From contig JAZKJV010002956.1 of the NCBI GenBank assembly GCA_037367405.1, positions 744,001-808,000 on the forward strand: 64,000 nt of DNA, written 5' to 3'. The notes below the pieces were generated by a model that saw only the letters and a program-made list of their open reading frames with translations, had not been told where the DNA came from and made no database searches. Every line of letters begins with the position of its first letter. Position 1 is the stretch's first letter. The stretch is from Ottelia alismoides. Taxonomy: Eukaryota > Streptophyta > Magnoliopsida > Alismatales > Hydrocharitaceae. Below are positions 26,072 through 35,596 of this stretch, piece after piece. The position numbers and the translations under genes were made by a program.

Positions 26072-27464
26072 TGAAAACTTGATGTTTAGGATCTGGTTTG
26101 CTGCTGAGGCTCATGGAAATTTTGATGAAAATATTAGATGTCCCTTCAAATTTCAGACGCCGGTTATACTGATTCTTGGTTGGTTATGGGAAAGTGGGAA
26201 TAATGATGACGCTAGTACTTCGGATACTGGAGCAGGATTTTGGCAGGAGATAGTACTTTTTTGGCTCTTTCTCGAGACAAAAAGTGAGGTTTGGCATTTC
26301 TTTATTATATATAAAGGGAGATATGTTCTTGTTGTCAACCGACATATCAAAAGAATGGCGACTTCCATTGTGTTCGGGCGGCAACTACAAGGAGCAGGTT
26401 TTCAACACCAGGTTCTAAAATCTGAAGCTTTCCTTTTCCTTCTCGAGTCTTCAGATTCGTTGCTTGATATGTTTATGAATGAGTTGGAGAATGAGGAGAA
26501 TGAGTTCGTGTTCTTATATAAAAGGCTTGGGATAGCAGAGTCCAGATTCTTTGATAATGTCTATCCCTTCAAATTATTGGCAGCCAAATACAGAATGAGT
26601 CTTATTAGTCAAAGAAATTTTTTGAATGCTCATTTGATTCTGGGAAAAAGTGTAGTCTTAATGATGGAAGCAAGGATTGATTTCTGGAAGTTCAATTTCG
26701 ACAGAGATGAAATTATTCCTCCTGTTAAAGTTCAGTTCTTTAAACTAATGAACAGAACTATTTCTCTGTTAATCAACCGAGTCAATTCAGCTTGTGAACT
26801 ATACATTAATGTTGGGAATGCTTACTTGGACTTAATGGATTACTGGTATGAACTATACCATGCTGGTGTTGGTCTCATGACTGCTATTTCTATTTACCAG
26901 TTCTATTGGATACTTCTGGTTGATTTTGACTCCAGATGCAGTAATGACTATATTCAGCACTGTTCAACGCCAGATTTTGTTGACTTATTAAAGTACTCGC
27001 TACTAAGGGAGTCAATTTATGCTCCGATTAAGGAAGAAAAGGGTTCACCTGATTTATATAAATCAAAAATTTATGAGAACTACTATTTCTCTATTAAAGG
27101 TATTCCAAGCCAGAAAAATATTGAATCTTTTTTCCACAATAACTCTGAGAGGGATCTGTTGCATTGGAAGCTGGAAGATGCAAAATTGATTCTGATGGAT
27201 TTGCTTAATGCCTTATTATCCCTTCAAAAAAATTTCTTGGATGCTGATGGAAGAGTGATCAATAGGAATTATATTCTAATTTGGGCCATACATGTTAGTT
27301 GGATGGGATATCCAATTCATACCTGGACTGCTGATTGGCTAATAAGGAAGAAGGCACTGGAAAGAGGCACTAAAAGAAAAAGGATAGAAGAAGCTGATAT
27401 TATTGGAAATCAAAGACCTTCTCCTATGCTTCTTATGGACGAAGACTCTTCCGTGCAATCTTAA
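26055..27464 (+). CDS. Uncharacterised 469-residue LINE ORF downstream of RNase H
   Basis: ATG at 26055, stop at 27462-27464, 469 codons without interruption. It starts 17 nt before the stop of the RNase H frame, in a different frame, so translation by termination-reinitiation or from its own start is possible. I recognise no family. It has no CCHC knuckle or RRM-type signature as in plant LINE ORF1, no RT, endonuclease or protease motif and no clear signal peptide. The protein is rich in aromatic and hydrophobic residues (FWLFLETKSEVWHFF at 76-90; several W-containing stretches near 413-434) and has acidic patches (residues 157-166 region, NELENEENEF). A basic cluster KRKR at about 440-443 could be a nuclear localisation signal. 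It lies wholly inside the target-site duplications, so it moved with the LINE. It may be a new LINE accessory ORF, a captured host exon read-through, or chance; its length makes chance unlikely. Confidence 0.75.
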   Translation: MSDLNDENLMFRIWFAAEAHGNFDENIRCPFKFQTPVILILGWLWESGNNDDASTSDTGAGFWQEIVLFWLFLETKSEVWHFFIIYKGRYVLVVNRHIKRMATSIVFGRQLQGAGFQHQVLKSEAFLFLLESSDSLLDMFMNELENEENEFVFLYKRLGIAESRFFDNVYPFKLLAAKYRMSLISQRNFLNAHLILGKSVVLMMEARIDFWKFNFDRDEIIPPVKVQFFKLMNRTISLLINRVNSACELYINVGNAYLDLMDYWYELYHAGVGLMTAISIYQFYWILLVDFDSRCSNDYIQHCSTPDFVDLLKYSLLRESIYAPIKEEKGSPDLYKSKIYENYYFSIKGIPSQKNIESFFHNNSERDLLHWKLEDAKLILMDLLNALLSLQKNFLDADGRVINRNYILIWAIHVSWMGYPIHTWTADWLIRKKALERGTKRKRIEEADIIGNQRPSPMLLMDEDSSVQS

Positions 27465-27547
27465 TATCTGGAAAAATGAGGACTGGACTTTTAAATAATT
27501 TTGGGTATTTAAAGCCTGGAAAATTCCTTGGCGAGCTCTTAAGGAAG

Positions 27548-27572
27548 TGCACACATCCATTGGATGTGTGCA
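27548..27572 (+). promoter_or_regulatory. RNA hairpin 1 in LINE 3' UTR
   Basis: TGCACACATCC, loop ATT, GGATGTGTGCA: a perfect 11-bp stem with a 3-nt loop. The same structure recurs 276 bp downstream. Its role is unknown; candidate functions are recognition by the LINE reverse transcriptase or RNA stability. Confidence 0.75.
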
Positions 27573-27823
27573 CAGAAGTTAAGTACTTTTTTTTGTTTTA
27601 CAAAAGCTAAACTCTGTTTTGCTAAGAAAGCCTTAATCCTTTTGGTTTCTTTTGGTTCGATTGAAAGGCTCTGATGACTCTTCACTTCTGGGTGGACCCT
27701 GAGAATTTGGAAATATATACTGGAGCATTATGAAGACTGGATTTATGCTGATGGTCATTACATGGAGATATTCCTTTTGGGTACTGGAAGCCTGGATTAT
27801 TCCTTGGCAATATTCTAAGGAAG

Positions 27824-27848
27824 TGCACGCATCCTATGGATGTGTGCA
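27824..27848 (+). promoter_or_regulatory. RNA hairpin 2 in LINE 3' UTR
   Basis: TGCACGCATCC, loop TAT, GGATGTGTGCA. It differs from hairpin 1 at one stem base and in the loop. The stem change gives a G-U wobble pair in RNA, so pairing is kept over all 11 positions. Flanking sequence has diverged much more than this core. Confidence 0.75.
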
Positions 27849-28326
27849 CAGAAGTTAACTACCCCTTTTTCAACACATGATTACAACTTTTCTCTAACAT
27901 GTCTGGAAAATCTTAACTCCTTTGATTTTTTTTTCTTTTTGTGACACATGGAAAGACTTGGAAGATCCCCCTTTATCTCTATCATGGAGTATGGACATGA
28001 AGATAAAAGCTGACGAATTTGATAAAGTGGCTTCCCTTTGCATCCAATGGTGAAGTCTGAAAGTCATTATGAAGGAGGCAAATATAAGCAGGAAGAAGAC
28101 CCAATTATTGGGAAGAAGATGGTTAAGCAAACACACTCTGTGCTGGGTCTGTAAAGACCAGATTCTGACTGAACATCAGATTGTATTTTAGTTACCTTTT
28201 TGTTTCAATTCCCTGTTTAGTTGACTCATATCTGTAATCCCCCATGAAGGGCTCCGCTTGTTCTATCATGGTTGATGAAATAAAAGGCAGCTACCTGGGC
28301 TGCAAAAACTAGGTTTTGGGAAAAAA

Positions 28327-28340
28327 TATAAATAATTGGA
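28327..28340. repeat. LINE target-site duplication, right
   Basis: Second copy of TATAAATAATTGGA, placed directly after the terminal A run of the LINE. A length of 14 bp is typical for LINE insertion by target-primed reverse transcription. Confidence 0.95.
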
Positions 28341-29701
28341 TATTTCTATACACATTATTCTTATCCATAATAATTAAATCACATTTAATTATATTGGATA
28401 ATTTCTTCATACTTCAAGATGATTAAATCACATTTAATCATGATTTCTTCATTGCTTAGATCTTATGGAATTATTCTTGAACCCTCCAAGAATAATGCAA
28501 TCTATGCAGATACTAGGAGATAAGGACATGGCGATTGTATTGTTCCACGTATAGTGACTTGCATATAGAGATCATATCTCATATCCAGATCGCGGGCCTC
28601 TCATAGATGCTTGATTGAATCAAGGCCGTAAATCTAGTCTTCTCATTGCATCTGAATCATATTCAGATCAATGTCCAATAATTGGATCAAGATAAGATTA
28701 CTTCTCTACTGAGAGGAGTCACTAAAATCCAGACCCATTTCATCACTCCCTAGGAATGGAAGCGTCATGGTTATACAATCGTTTATGATCACATCACCCT
28801 CAGGTATTCCCAACACTTGTATATTATCATACTGGAAGATCCAGAATAAACCTGAAGTATTAGATCAACTTTACACTGTCTACTTCATGGTTTTATTAGT
28901 AAGTTTCTCATTCGATTATTGGGAGTCGGTATCGATCATATACTTTCCAAAAGCATATATCATACCTTGGTCTTGATCATATACTTTCCAAAAGTATATA
29001 TCAAACCTACAAATTTAGTCAAGCTTCCAAAGCGAGACGACCATGCACATGGAATTTGATTCTTCCCAATATCTCATGAGTGAGCTCATGTCATCTGGTT
29101 CAGTAACTGAACCTGTATGATCCCTTTGAGAGATCGTATTACTCATATGCCCTTATATGCACACCAACGCGCCGGTGTATAGACCTTGGTTAGGTCATCA
29201 ACCTATTCGTCTGCCAAATGTATATACTCAGACATATAGTAACACATCTTTCTCCGGTCAGAGGATGTGTGCCTGTATTGTGACGACATACGATATAGGA
29301 CTTTGGTTATCTCGATCTCGTTAAGTCAACTCTTTGACCAAACTAATCTTACACCTCCGAATCTCTATTCTTATGCAGAGGACCTGCATCAAGAGGTCGG
29401 TCAGATATCAGCCTAAAGAGATGAGGATTGCCATCTCCTACTCAGGCTGGAGATCATCTCTTAACAATCATTTGACGGTGCTTGATGAGTCCTCAATCTA
29501 ACTCTTTAGATATTCATCCAAGCACCAGCCTCTATGATTCACTAGTTGAATCAACAGCTGTATGATCATCAAGATGGCCATGGTACATAACCCTAATTGT
29601 ACTAAGGAACCTATTATACAAATTATTCATTCTTCATTTCAGATCAGGGAATGATATGTGCAATAACATTTATTGCATAATGGCTCGTCGTGGGCTCGCA
29701 T

Positions 29702-29995
29702 TTCCAATATGCCATTCACTATGCTAGCCGTACATTGGATGCCGCTCAGCATAATTACACAATCACCGAAAAGGAGACGCTAGTTGTAGTCTTTGCCTTG
29801 GATAAGTTTCGATCTTACATTCTTGGATCTAGAGTGACTATTTATACGGATCACACCTTCATACGATACTTAAAGGCAAAGAAGGATGCGATGGATCCTT
29901 CTGCTCTAGGAGTTTAATATAAAGATTAAGGATAAACCTGGAGTAAAAAATATGGTGGCAAATCACCTCTCTTTTCTAGAGAACCTTAAGGATTC
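29702..29995 (+). pseudogene. Athila-like RNase H fragment
   Basis: Starts abruptly at the copia II LTR edge and reads HFQYAIHYASRTLD, NYTITEKETLVVVFALDKFRS and VTIYTDHTFIRYLKAKKDA, the RNase H that follows RT in Ty3/gypsy elements of the Athila type. The upstream RT is not here; the same protein is cut about 10 residues earlier at 49745 on the minus strand. After codon 75 the frame is lost, then ATDHLSFLENL-type linker sequence appears near 29955-29990. Non-functional. Confidence 0.8.
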
Positions 29996-30049
29996 AGATC
30001 AAATAACACCTATTACAGAGACATTCACAGATGAGGTGATTCATGCAAT

Positions 30050-31308
30050 CACCTCACTTCTATGATACATTGATTTTGTGAACTATCTTGTCACAAAGAA
30101 AGTTCCACAAAATTGGCCCATACAGTGACTTGAGACATTTCTTACGAAGGCCAAGTCGTACAATTGGGAAAATTCCACTCTTTATCATGAAGGGAGGGAT
30201 AGCATATAGAGATCGTGTATTCCTCAAGAAGAGCAACATAGAATCCTCACCTATTGCCACAAGCTTGAGGCAAGAGGACATCATTCTAGGAGATGGACAA
30301 CACAAAAGGTGCTTCAATCAGGCCTTTGGTGTCCTACCCTCTTCAAGGATTCAGCTGAATTCGTGAAGAGATGTAATGACTGTCAGAAAGTGGGCACTTG
30401 TGGACAAAGAGATATGATGTCGATGGGCACTTCTGTGAGGTCTTTTATGCATGGAGCATCGATTTCATGGGTCCATTTCCTAAGAGTTAGGGATTTGATT
30501 ATATCTTGCTAGTTGTAGATTATGTGAGTCGTTGGATTGAGGCCATCCCTGCCCAAACCACATATGCTAATACTGTTTGCAATATCTTGAGGAAAAATAT
30601 CATTTAACAGTTCAGAGTACCTAGAGTTTTGATATCAGGTGGGTGGACTCATTTTATCAAAGACAAGGTAAGGGTCCTTGCTAACGAGTTCAGCATAGAT
30701 CATAGAGTTGCTACTCCTTATCATCCACAGACGAATGGTCTTGTTGAGATTTCTAATAGGGAGATTAAGACTATATTGCAGAAGGAAATCTGACCAGACC
30801 GAAAGGATTGCACATAGCTTTTGGACTCGGTCTTGTCGGCATATCAGAAATCCTTAAAGACTCCATTGGGTACATCTCCATTCCGACTTGTTTATGGCAA
30901 GCCATTCCACTTACCAGTTGGGCTGAAGCATACATCTCCATTGGTTACATCTCCATTGGGTACATCTCCCAGTTGGCAGTCCTGGAGGTGCTTAGAGATA
31001 CTGCCTTTTTGAGTAGCCTATAATATAAGGAACGAGTGAATATATGGCATGATTCCCACATCAGCCATAAGAAGTTTGAGCCAAATAAGAAAGTATGGTT
31101 ATTCGATGCCACGATAAAACTATTTTTACGGAAGTTGCAGAGCAAGTGGAAGGGACCATATTTGGTCCGGAAGGTGCATGACAATGGCAACATTGATATA
31201 TTTGAGATGTCATTTGAGTCCACATTTCAAGTTAACGGTCAACACCTAAAGCCATATTTTGATCATGATGTGTTGATCGTCGATGTTTCCCCCATTCATT
31301 TTGCATGA
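30050..31308 (+). pseudogene. Athila-like integrase pseudogene
   Basis: Continues the RNase H fragment. The zinc-binding region reads CHKLEARGHHS...FVKRCNDCQKVG (about 30256-30396). The core has DFMGPFP-type sequence near 30465, with its catalytic Asp retained. The second Asp region reads ISGGWTHF, where the family has S-D-G-G-T-H-F, so the Asp is lost. [10 protein letters not shown] follows near 30720, with the Glu retained. The C-terminal part is open at 31036-31308 (SKWKGPYLVRKVHDNGNIDIFE, FQVNGQHLKPYFDHD). In-frame stops at several places and a short repeat expansion of GTSP-type codons near 30930-30972 break it. In an active element this enzyme inserts the cDNA into the genome. Confidence 0.85.
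30928..30975 (+). repeat. Slipped repeat in integrase (ACATCTCCATTGG units)
   Basis: ACATCTCCATTGGTT, ACATCTCCATTGGGT and ACATCTCCC follow one another, and a further ACATCTCCATT lies upstream at 30869. The integrase here normally reads L-P-V-E-L followed by an H-K/A-type segment; this copy has extra T-S-P-L-G-T codons. It looks like local slippage or templated insertion from about 60 bp upstream. Confidence 0.7.
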
Positions 31309-31438
31309 GATGTGGTTTTTGACTCACATCATTTGCATCTAATGCCTGATTATCACATCCTCCCGCAACTGTATAGATCCAGATGCCCATATCGCACATT
31401 CTTTTGTCTAACACCCCATCTCCATCTCATGATTATGC

Positions 31439-31785
31439 TATACATAGGGTGTACTTTACCCTAAGTATAGGGGGGTGTCATAGTTGTGATTATCTATTTG
31501 ATTCTTGTTACCTCTATTTTGTTGCTTATACTTAGGGATCTTTTACCTTTAGTATAGGGGGGTAAACCCAGTACATTCTAACCCTCGCTTTTCCTCTTGT
31601 GTACAGTTTTCTATACTTAGGATTACTTAATCCTAAGTAACAGGGGATTACCGACTTCTATTGTTTATATTCTTTTATTCATCATCGTAGCATAGTATTC
31701 TTTTCGCTTTTCTATACTTAGCACGAGTTATGTCTTCCGTTGTAGCTCTTTGATCACTATGAGGACATAGTCTGAGCTAAGTATA
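31439..31785 (+). repeat. Four successive palindromes built on TATACTTAG/CTAAGTATA
   Basis: Directly after integrase there are four inverted repeats with related arms: TATACATAGGGT/ACCCTAAGTATA (31439-31469, one mismatch), TATACTTAGG/CCTTTAGTATA (31527-31556, imperfect), TACTTAGGATTA/TAATCCTAAGTA (31614-31639, perfect 12-bp arms, 2-nt loop), and TATACTTAGC/GCTAAGTATA (31714-31785, perfect 10-bp arms, long loop). Two are followed by a run of G (GTATAGGGGGG), a purine-rich stretch of the sort used to prime plus-strand DNA in LTR elements. Function is not known to me. Confidence 0.75.
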
Positions 31786-33785
31786 AGGTATGTCGTATAT
31801 ATCGTATATATACTTTAGCCAAAACTCGTACTTTCATATTTTAATAAGGCTAAAATATTGTATATATATTGGTAAAAAATAATAGTAAAAATAATAAATA
31901 AATAAAGATGTAGAAATTTCCTCAAAATTCTTTTTGTATATACTGATTAATAAGCCAAGATAAAATATCTTGTTGAAAATCTATTTGAAAAATCTTTTGA
32001 AAACTATTTGAAAAATGTTTGAAAATTATTTTCAACATTTGTAAAAATATTTTGGTTTGTAAAAATTTTCTCTTTATGTGAAATAAAATCATTTTTTAAA
32101 TTATTTGCAAATGTTTTGAAAAAAAGTTGAAAAAATATTTTTAAAATCAATATATTATTTGAAAAATGTTTGCAAAAATTGTTTTCAAATGATTGTAAAT
32201 GATTGTAAATTTGTTTGAAATTTTATTTTTATCAATAGTTTTAAAATTATTTGTAAACTTATTTTCAAGTAAATTTGAGGAATATATGCATCCCAAAAAA
32301 ATATAAAAAAAATGTATTTTCAACTGCATTTATATACATGTAGAAGCTACTTAAGTTGTAAATCCTTTCACCTGATTCTTGTAAATAATTGACTCACACC
32401 TGTGTAAATATGTGTATGTCATCCCTAACCCTTATAAAAAATTGTTGTATATACTTGTATATATTACTAACTGTTTGCATAAAAAACTTTTTTCTACATG
32501 AGCATCATTTTTGAAAAATCCAAAAAAAGATCAAAATTTGAAAATTGTTTCACAAAATGATTTTAATGTCTTTGTTTGCATTGTAAATATTTCTTGCATT
32601 TGCATGTGCATTTTTCAAGATAATTTTGATATTTAAACTAAGTCTGGAATAAATTTGATGAATGGATCTTAGTTGGACCTTAATCCATTTAATTTCAGAG
32701 GAACCTTACAAGAACTGGAGTTAAGACTTTTCATGTCCTAGTGACTTAATTCTTTGAGTCCATAAAACTATGTTTACAACTCATCTTAATAAGTCTAAGT
32801 AGAATATTTAACAATACATGCATCATTCTTTCAGACCGTGGCTTACCTTGGACAAGCACTCTACACGCAGCTCAGCTCTTCATGGAGGAGGTAGTGAGGG
32901 GGCAGAATCTTTTAGGTTGGGGTAGCATACATGGGTAGTACATCTAGGCGGAACCTCTCATCCTCCTTTAGAGAGGGAAGTGCATCTCAACCTGGTTTGG
33001 CGATGTTGAGGTCTAAAGACATGATGTTGTAGGGTTGCAATAATAATTCAAAAGAGGGACAGACTACTGGCTCAATAGGAAAAACTCCTTATGTACATGT
33101 TGCACCTTTTATATATTTTCAAAAATAAAAAAATAAAAAAAATGCAGAATCTCCAAAAGTAGACAAGCTTGATTGAAAAGTAAAATGCATGCCGGAGTGT
33201 ATATACAAGTAAAAAAATAATAAACGCTTCAAAGTCAAATGTTTGTAAGCTTGCAGCGGATGACTTGGCTACACTGGTCATGCATCAAAGGATAGGTAAC
33301 CACACGGGTTACCGTCCTTTCTCTTCTCCGTCCCTTCTTCTTGAGATTGTTGTACTTGAACTTAGAAGGGAGTATCCCCACTCCTCGAGGAAGGAGTTGC
33401 TAGACTGGGGGATTTGAGTTACCTTGTTGAGAGAGGTTGTTTCGTTGCTGCTCTTGAGACGAGGAGTTATATTTCACTTACACCGTACAAGTAAAGATTG
33501 ATAGTCATAAGAATTTGTGTATGTAGACTTATATAGAATTGACTGTTGAGGAGACCTGAATAGGAGTCTTGTGGAACTAAGAGGTTGTTTGGTTTTAAAT
33601 CCATTTCCCATTAAGGTTCCGACACACTAATAATCCAATGGTCCGACGGAGCTCCAGACTACATTTTTATGAAGATAAGTTTAAAAGTCAACATTAATCT
33701 AACTTCTTTTCTTTTTCTTTTCTTTATTTTTGTTTTCACTCATTTTCCAAAAAAGAGTTTGCTAAGGGACTTGCAAAGGTAAAGT
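31786..33785 (+). other. Athila-type 3' non-coding region
   Basis: About 2 kb between integrase and the LTR. 31850-32330 is very AT-rich with repeated TTTGAAAA/TTTTCAAA words. 32640-33060 is more mixed, with GAGGTAGTGAGGGGGCAGAATC-type sequence near 32890. 33270-33560 holds a further GC-richer piece with CTTCTTGAGATTG-type sequence. No gene is visible. Long non-coding stretches after pol are usual in Athila/Tat elements. AAAGTATAGGGGAA at 33780-33793 is a candidate polypurine tract just before the LTR. Confidence 0.5.
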
Positions 33786-34604
33786 ATAGGGGAATTATGA
33801 ATCCCTGATTCATCGTCTTTATTCTTTGATTTTATCTTCATTTCCTTGGTCAAACACCTATAAATACCTACTAATTTCATGAAATTACCATTTTTCATGC
33901 ATTTGTTAAATATGCATTTTAACACTTTTTTACTTAAATAAAAGAATAAAGAAAATGAAAAGAAAATAAAAATAAAGGATGTTTATGAAATAAATGCAGA
34001 CTGACCCGGACCCCGAGAGAAGGTCAAGGCTTAACCTTATCGATCAGGAATAAAGTAGGAGGAGATAGGATCATTAATTCAAAAATCTAAAAATATTTTG
34101 TAAATACTTTTCCCTGTATATTTGTACAAAACTTATACTATTTTATTTATACATAAATTGACTCAAATTAAATATTTTTGTAAACAAAAATGTAAATAAA
34201 AATGTTTTGTAAATAATAAAAATAATTACAAAAGAAAATAATGTACAGATTACAAATAATCACACTAAAAAAGACGTAAAGTGATAATTGAAAGACAAAT
34301 TCTGTCCATACTAACTAAAATTGAATCAAATTCACTTCCATTGTGCTCTAAATTAAAATACCTTTCAAATGGACGCGGTTTCATAATTTTTGGAGTTACG
34401 GTTAAAAAGTCGGTTTTCTGGGGTGTTTTGTGCAGTTTTACCACTTATGTATTTGTATATTTATTCATATTTATATTTATACATAATGTACATAATTGTA
34501 AATATTATTTTCATTAAAAATAAATAAAAAATATAAATTATAAAATTTAAAAAATAAAAATAACTCTTTATTTGTAAATGTGTATATTGTAGTATTTGTA
34601 TATA

Positions 34605-34613
34605 ATATTTGAA
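34605..34613. repeat. MULE 9-bp target duplication, left
   Basis: ATATTTGAA, identical to the copy at 36306-36314, immediately outside the GGGTTTTTATC terminus. Confidence 0.92.
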
Positions 34614-34738
34614 GGGTTTTTATCACTTGTGCCCTTCTGAGATATCGCAAGTTCAGTTATGCCCCTATCTTTTTGGTAATATCAGTTGTGCCCCTTACTT
34701 CTTGCTAATCTATCACTTGTGCCCCTCGGATTAGTGAC
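34614..34738 (+). repeat. MULE left terminal inverted repeat
   Basis: Pairs with 36181-36305 in reverse complement with scattered differences. It contains three short sub-repeats, ATCACTTGTGCCC, ATCAGTTGTGCCC and ATCACTTGTGCCC, plus AGTTATGCCCC. Weaker symmetry goes further in: pyrimidine-rich 34820-34930 mirrors purine-rich 36020-36110. Confidence 0.85.
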
Positions 34739-35288
34739 CGTCCATCTACAGTGCAAACGGACGTTAACTTTGAGGATATAAGCGGAATTAATTTTAAAAA
34801 AATGGTTCAATGGTCATTTTACACCCTCTTTCTCATCCTCTTCTTCTTCCTCCTTTTCCCCCATCCTCTTCCTCCTCCTCCAACCTCCTCCTCCTCCCTC
34901 TCCAGCCCAGCCTCCCTCTGCCCCGACCTCCCCCCACATTGGATCCATCTACTATCTCCCGTGCTCAAATGGCACAGTCGGGTGTCCGGTGCCATTCAAC
35001 CGGAGGATCCAATGAGAGCAACATGCATACAGAAAAAAGAACAGAAAAAAGAAATCAAAAAATAGAAAATAATTCTTTCTTATACATCTATTATTAATAA
35101 ATCCTTAAAATATAACTATACTAAAATAACAACAATCATAAAAAATTCATAACATCATCAAAAAGGAGAAGAACAACATCCTGGAAGCTCCGTCTGTCTC
35201 CCTTCCAACCAAAATCATCAAAACAGAGATCTCCTCCTCACATCACCACACAACTATTAGCATTCTCATCACTAAAGTAATGAGTGTA

Positions 35289-35582
35289 CTACGGTGACGG
35301 CGGCGGTACCCAACTCACCGTCGTAGGCGATCGACTATACACCATCTGGTGCTGCATCATCATCCTCTGTTGCTGTTGTTGTTGTATTGTCATCGCAGCA
35401 AGATATTGCTGCTGTTGCATCGCCAGCGCAGCAAGATGCTGCTGTTGCTGTTGCTGAGAAGCAACATTGCACGTCACAGGGACTCCTCCGGGAGCCAACA
35501 CTGGGCCCCTACCTTGGCAATACACCTGCGAGAACCCACCTCCTGCCACAACCGTCGGATTCCCTGTGTGGGTCGCTGGCAT
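35289..35582 (-). pseudogene. Gln-rich captured gene fragment in the MULE
   Basis: Minus-strand frame of 97 codons. The first about 40 residues are Gly/Val/Pro-rich (NPTVVAGGGFSQVYCQGRGP). Then come three glutamine runs spaced by LAALAM and LAAMTI (about residues 43-71), a Met/Gln patch and a short C-terminus ending VPPPSP-stop. Glutamine-rich ends of this sort occur in many plant RNA-binding or transcriptional proteins; I cannot name the donor. The glutamines come from mixed CAA/CAG codons. The frame continues upstream of its first ATG in other frames, which suggests an exon boundary or a frameshift near 35590. Confidence 0.5.
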
Positions 35583-35596
35583 TTGCCTCCCCCGAC

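Larger units (their letters stand above)
25266..28326 (+). mobile_element. 5'-truncated LINE (L1-type) with 14-bp target duplication
   Basis: A 3.06-kb insertion in the copia II LTR, flanked by identical TATAAATAATTGGA at 25252-25265 and 28327-28340. Its 5' end lies inside ORF2 in an open frame, the usual product of incomplete target-primed reverse transcription. The 3' end has AATAAA at 28279-28284, a short stem-loop and a terminal run of A. It carries an RNase H reading frame, an overlapping 469-codon frame and an 860-bp 3' UTR. Unlike all its neighbours, its frames are uninterrupted, so it is probably one of the youngest insertions in the window. Plant L1-type LINEs with RNase H are known; the extra downstream frame is not something I recognise. 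Confidence 0.9.
27465..28326 (+). other. LINE 3' UTR with duplicated hairpin unit
   Basis: About 860 bp of non-coding sequence from the stop of the 469-codon frame to the A run. Two diverged copies of a roughly 275-bp unit lie in tandem (about 27478-27750 and 27730-28010). Each has a conserved core with CCTTGGC, CTAAGGAAGTGCAC and GTGTGCACAGAAGTTAA. AATAAA is at 28279-28284, and a terminal stem-loop GCAGC/GCTGC (28287-28303) lies about 20 nt before the end. ORFs on the minus strand here (27339-27560 and 27894-28136) have no coding signs. Confidence 0.7.
24114..29701 (-). repeat. Copia II 5' LTR, split by a LINE
   Basis: LTR of the 2.5-kb family: 24114-25265 plus 28341-29701, about 2.51 kb once the LINE is removed, against 2566 and 2548 bp for the copia III LTRs. 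The U5 end TGAAGGATATT is intact. A minus-strand TATAAATA box lies at 24681-24688. The other end reads GGGCTCGCAT and stops about 8 bp short of the family terminus (GTCTAACA on the plus strand), where it runs straight into Athila RNase H sequence. No 5-bp target duplication can be tested because the 3' end of the element is lost. Confidence 0.8.

Noticed and set aside
34751..35097. 104- and 95-codon plus frames rich in Pro/Ser/Phe
   Set aside because: They translate the pyrimidine-rich inner part of the MULE inverted repeat; no protein signature.
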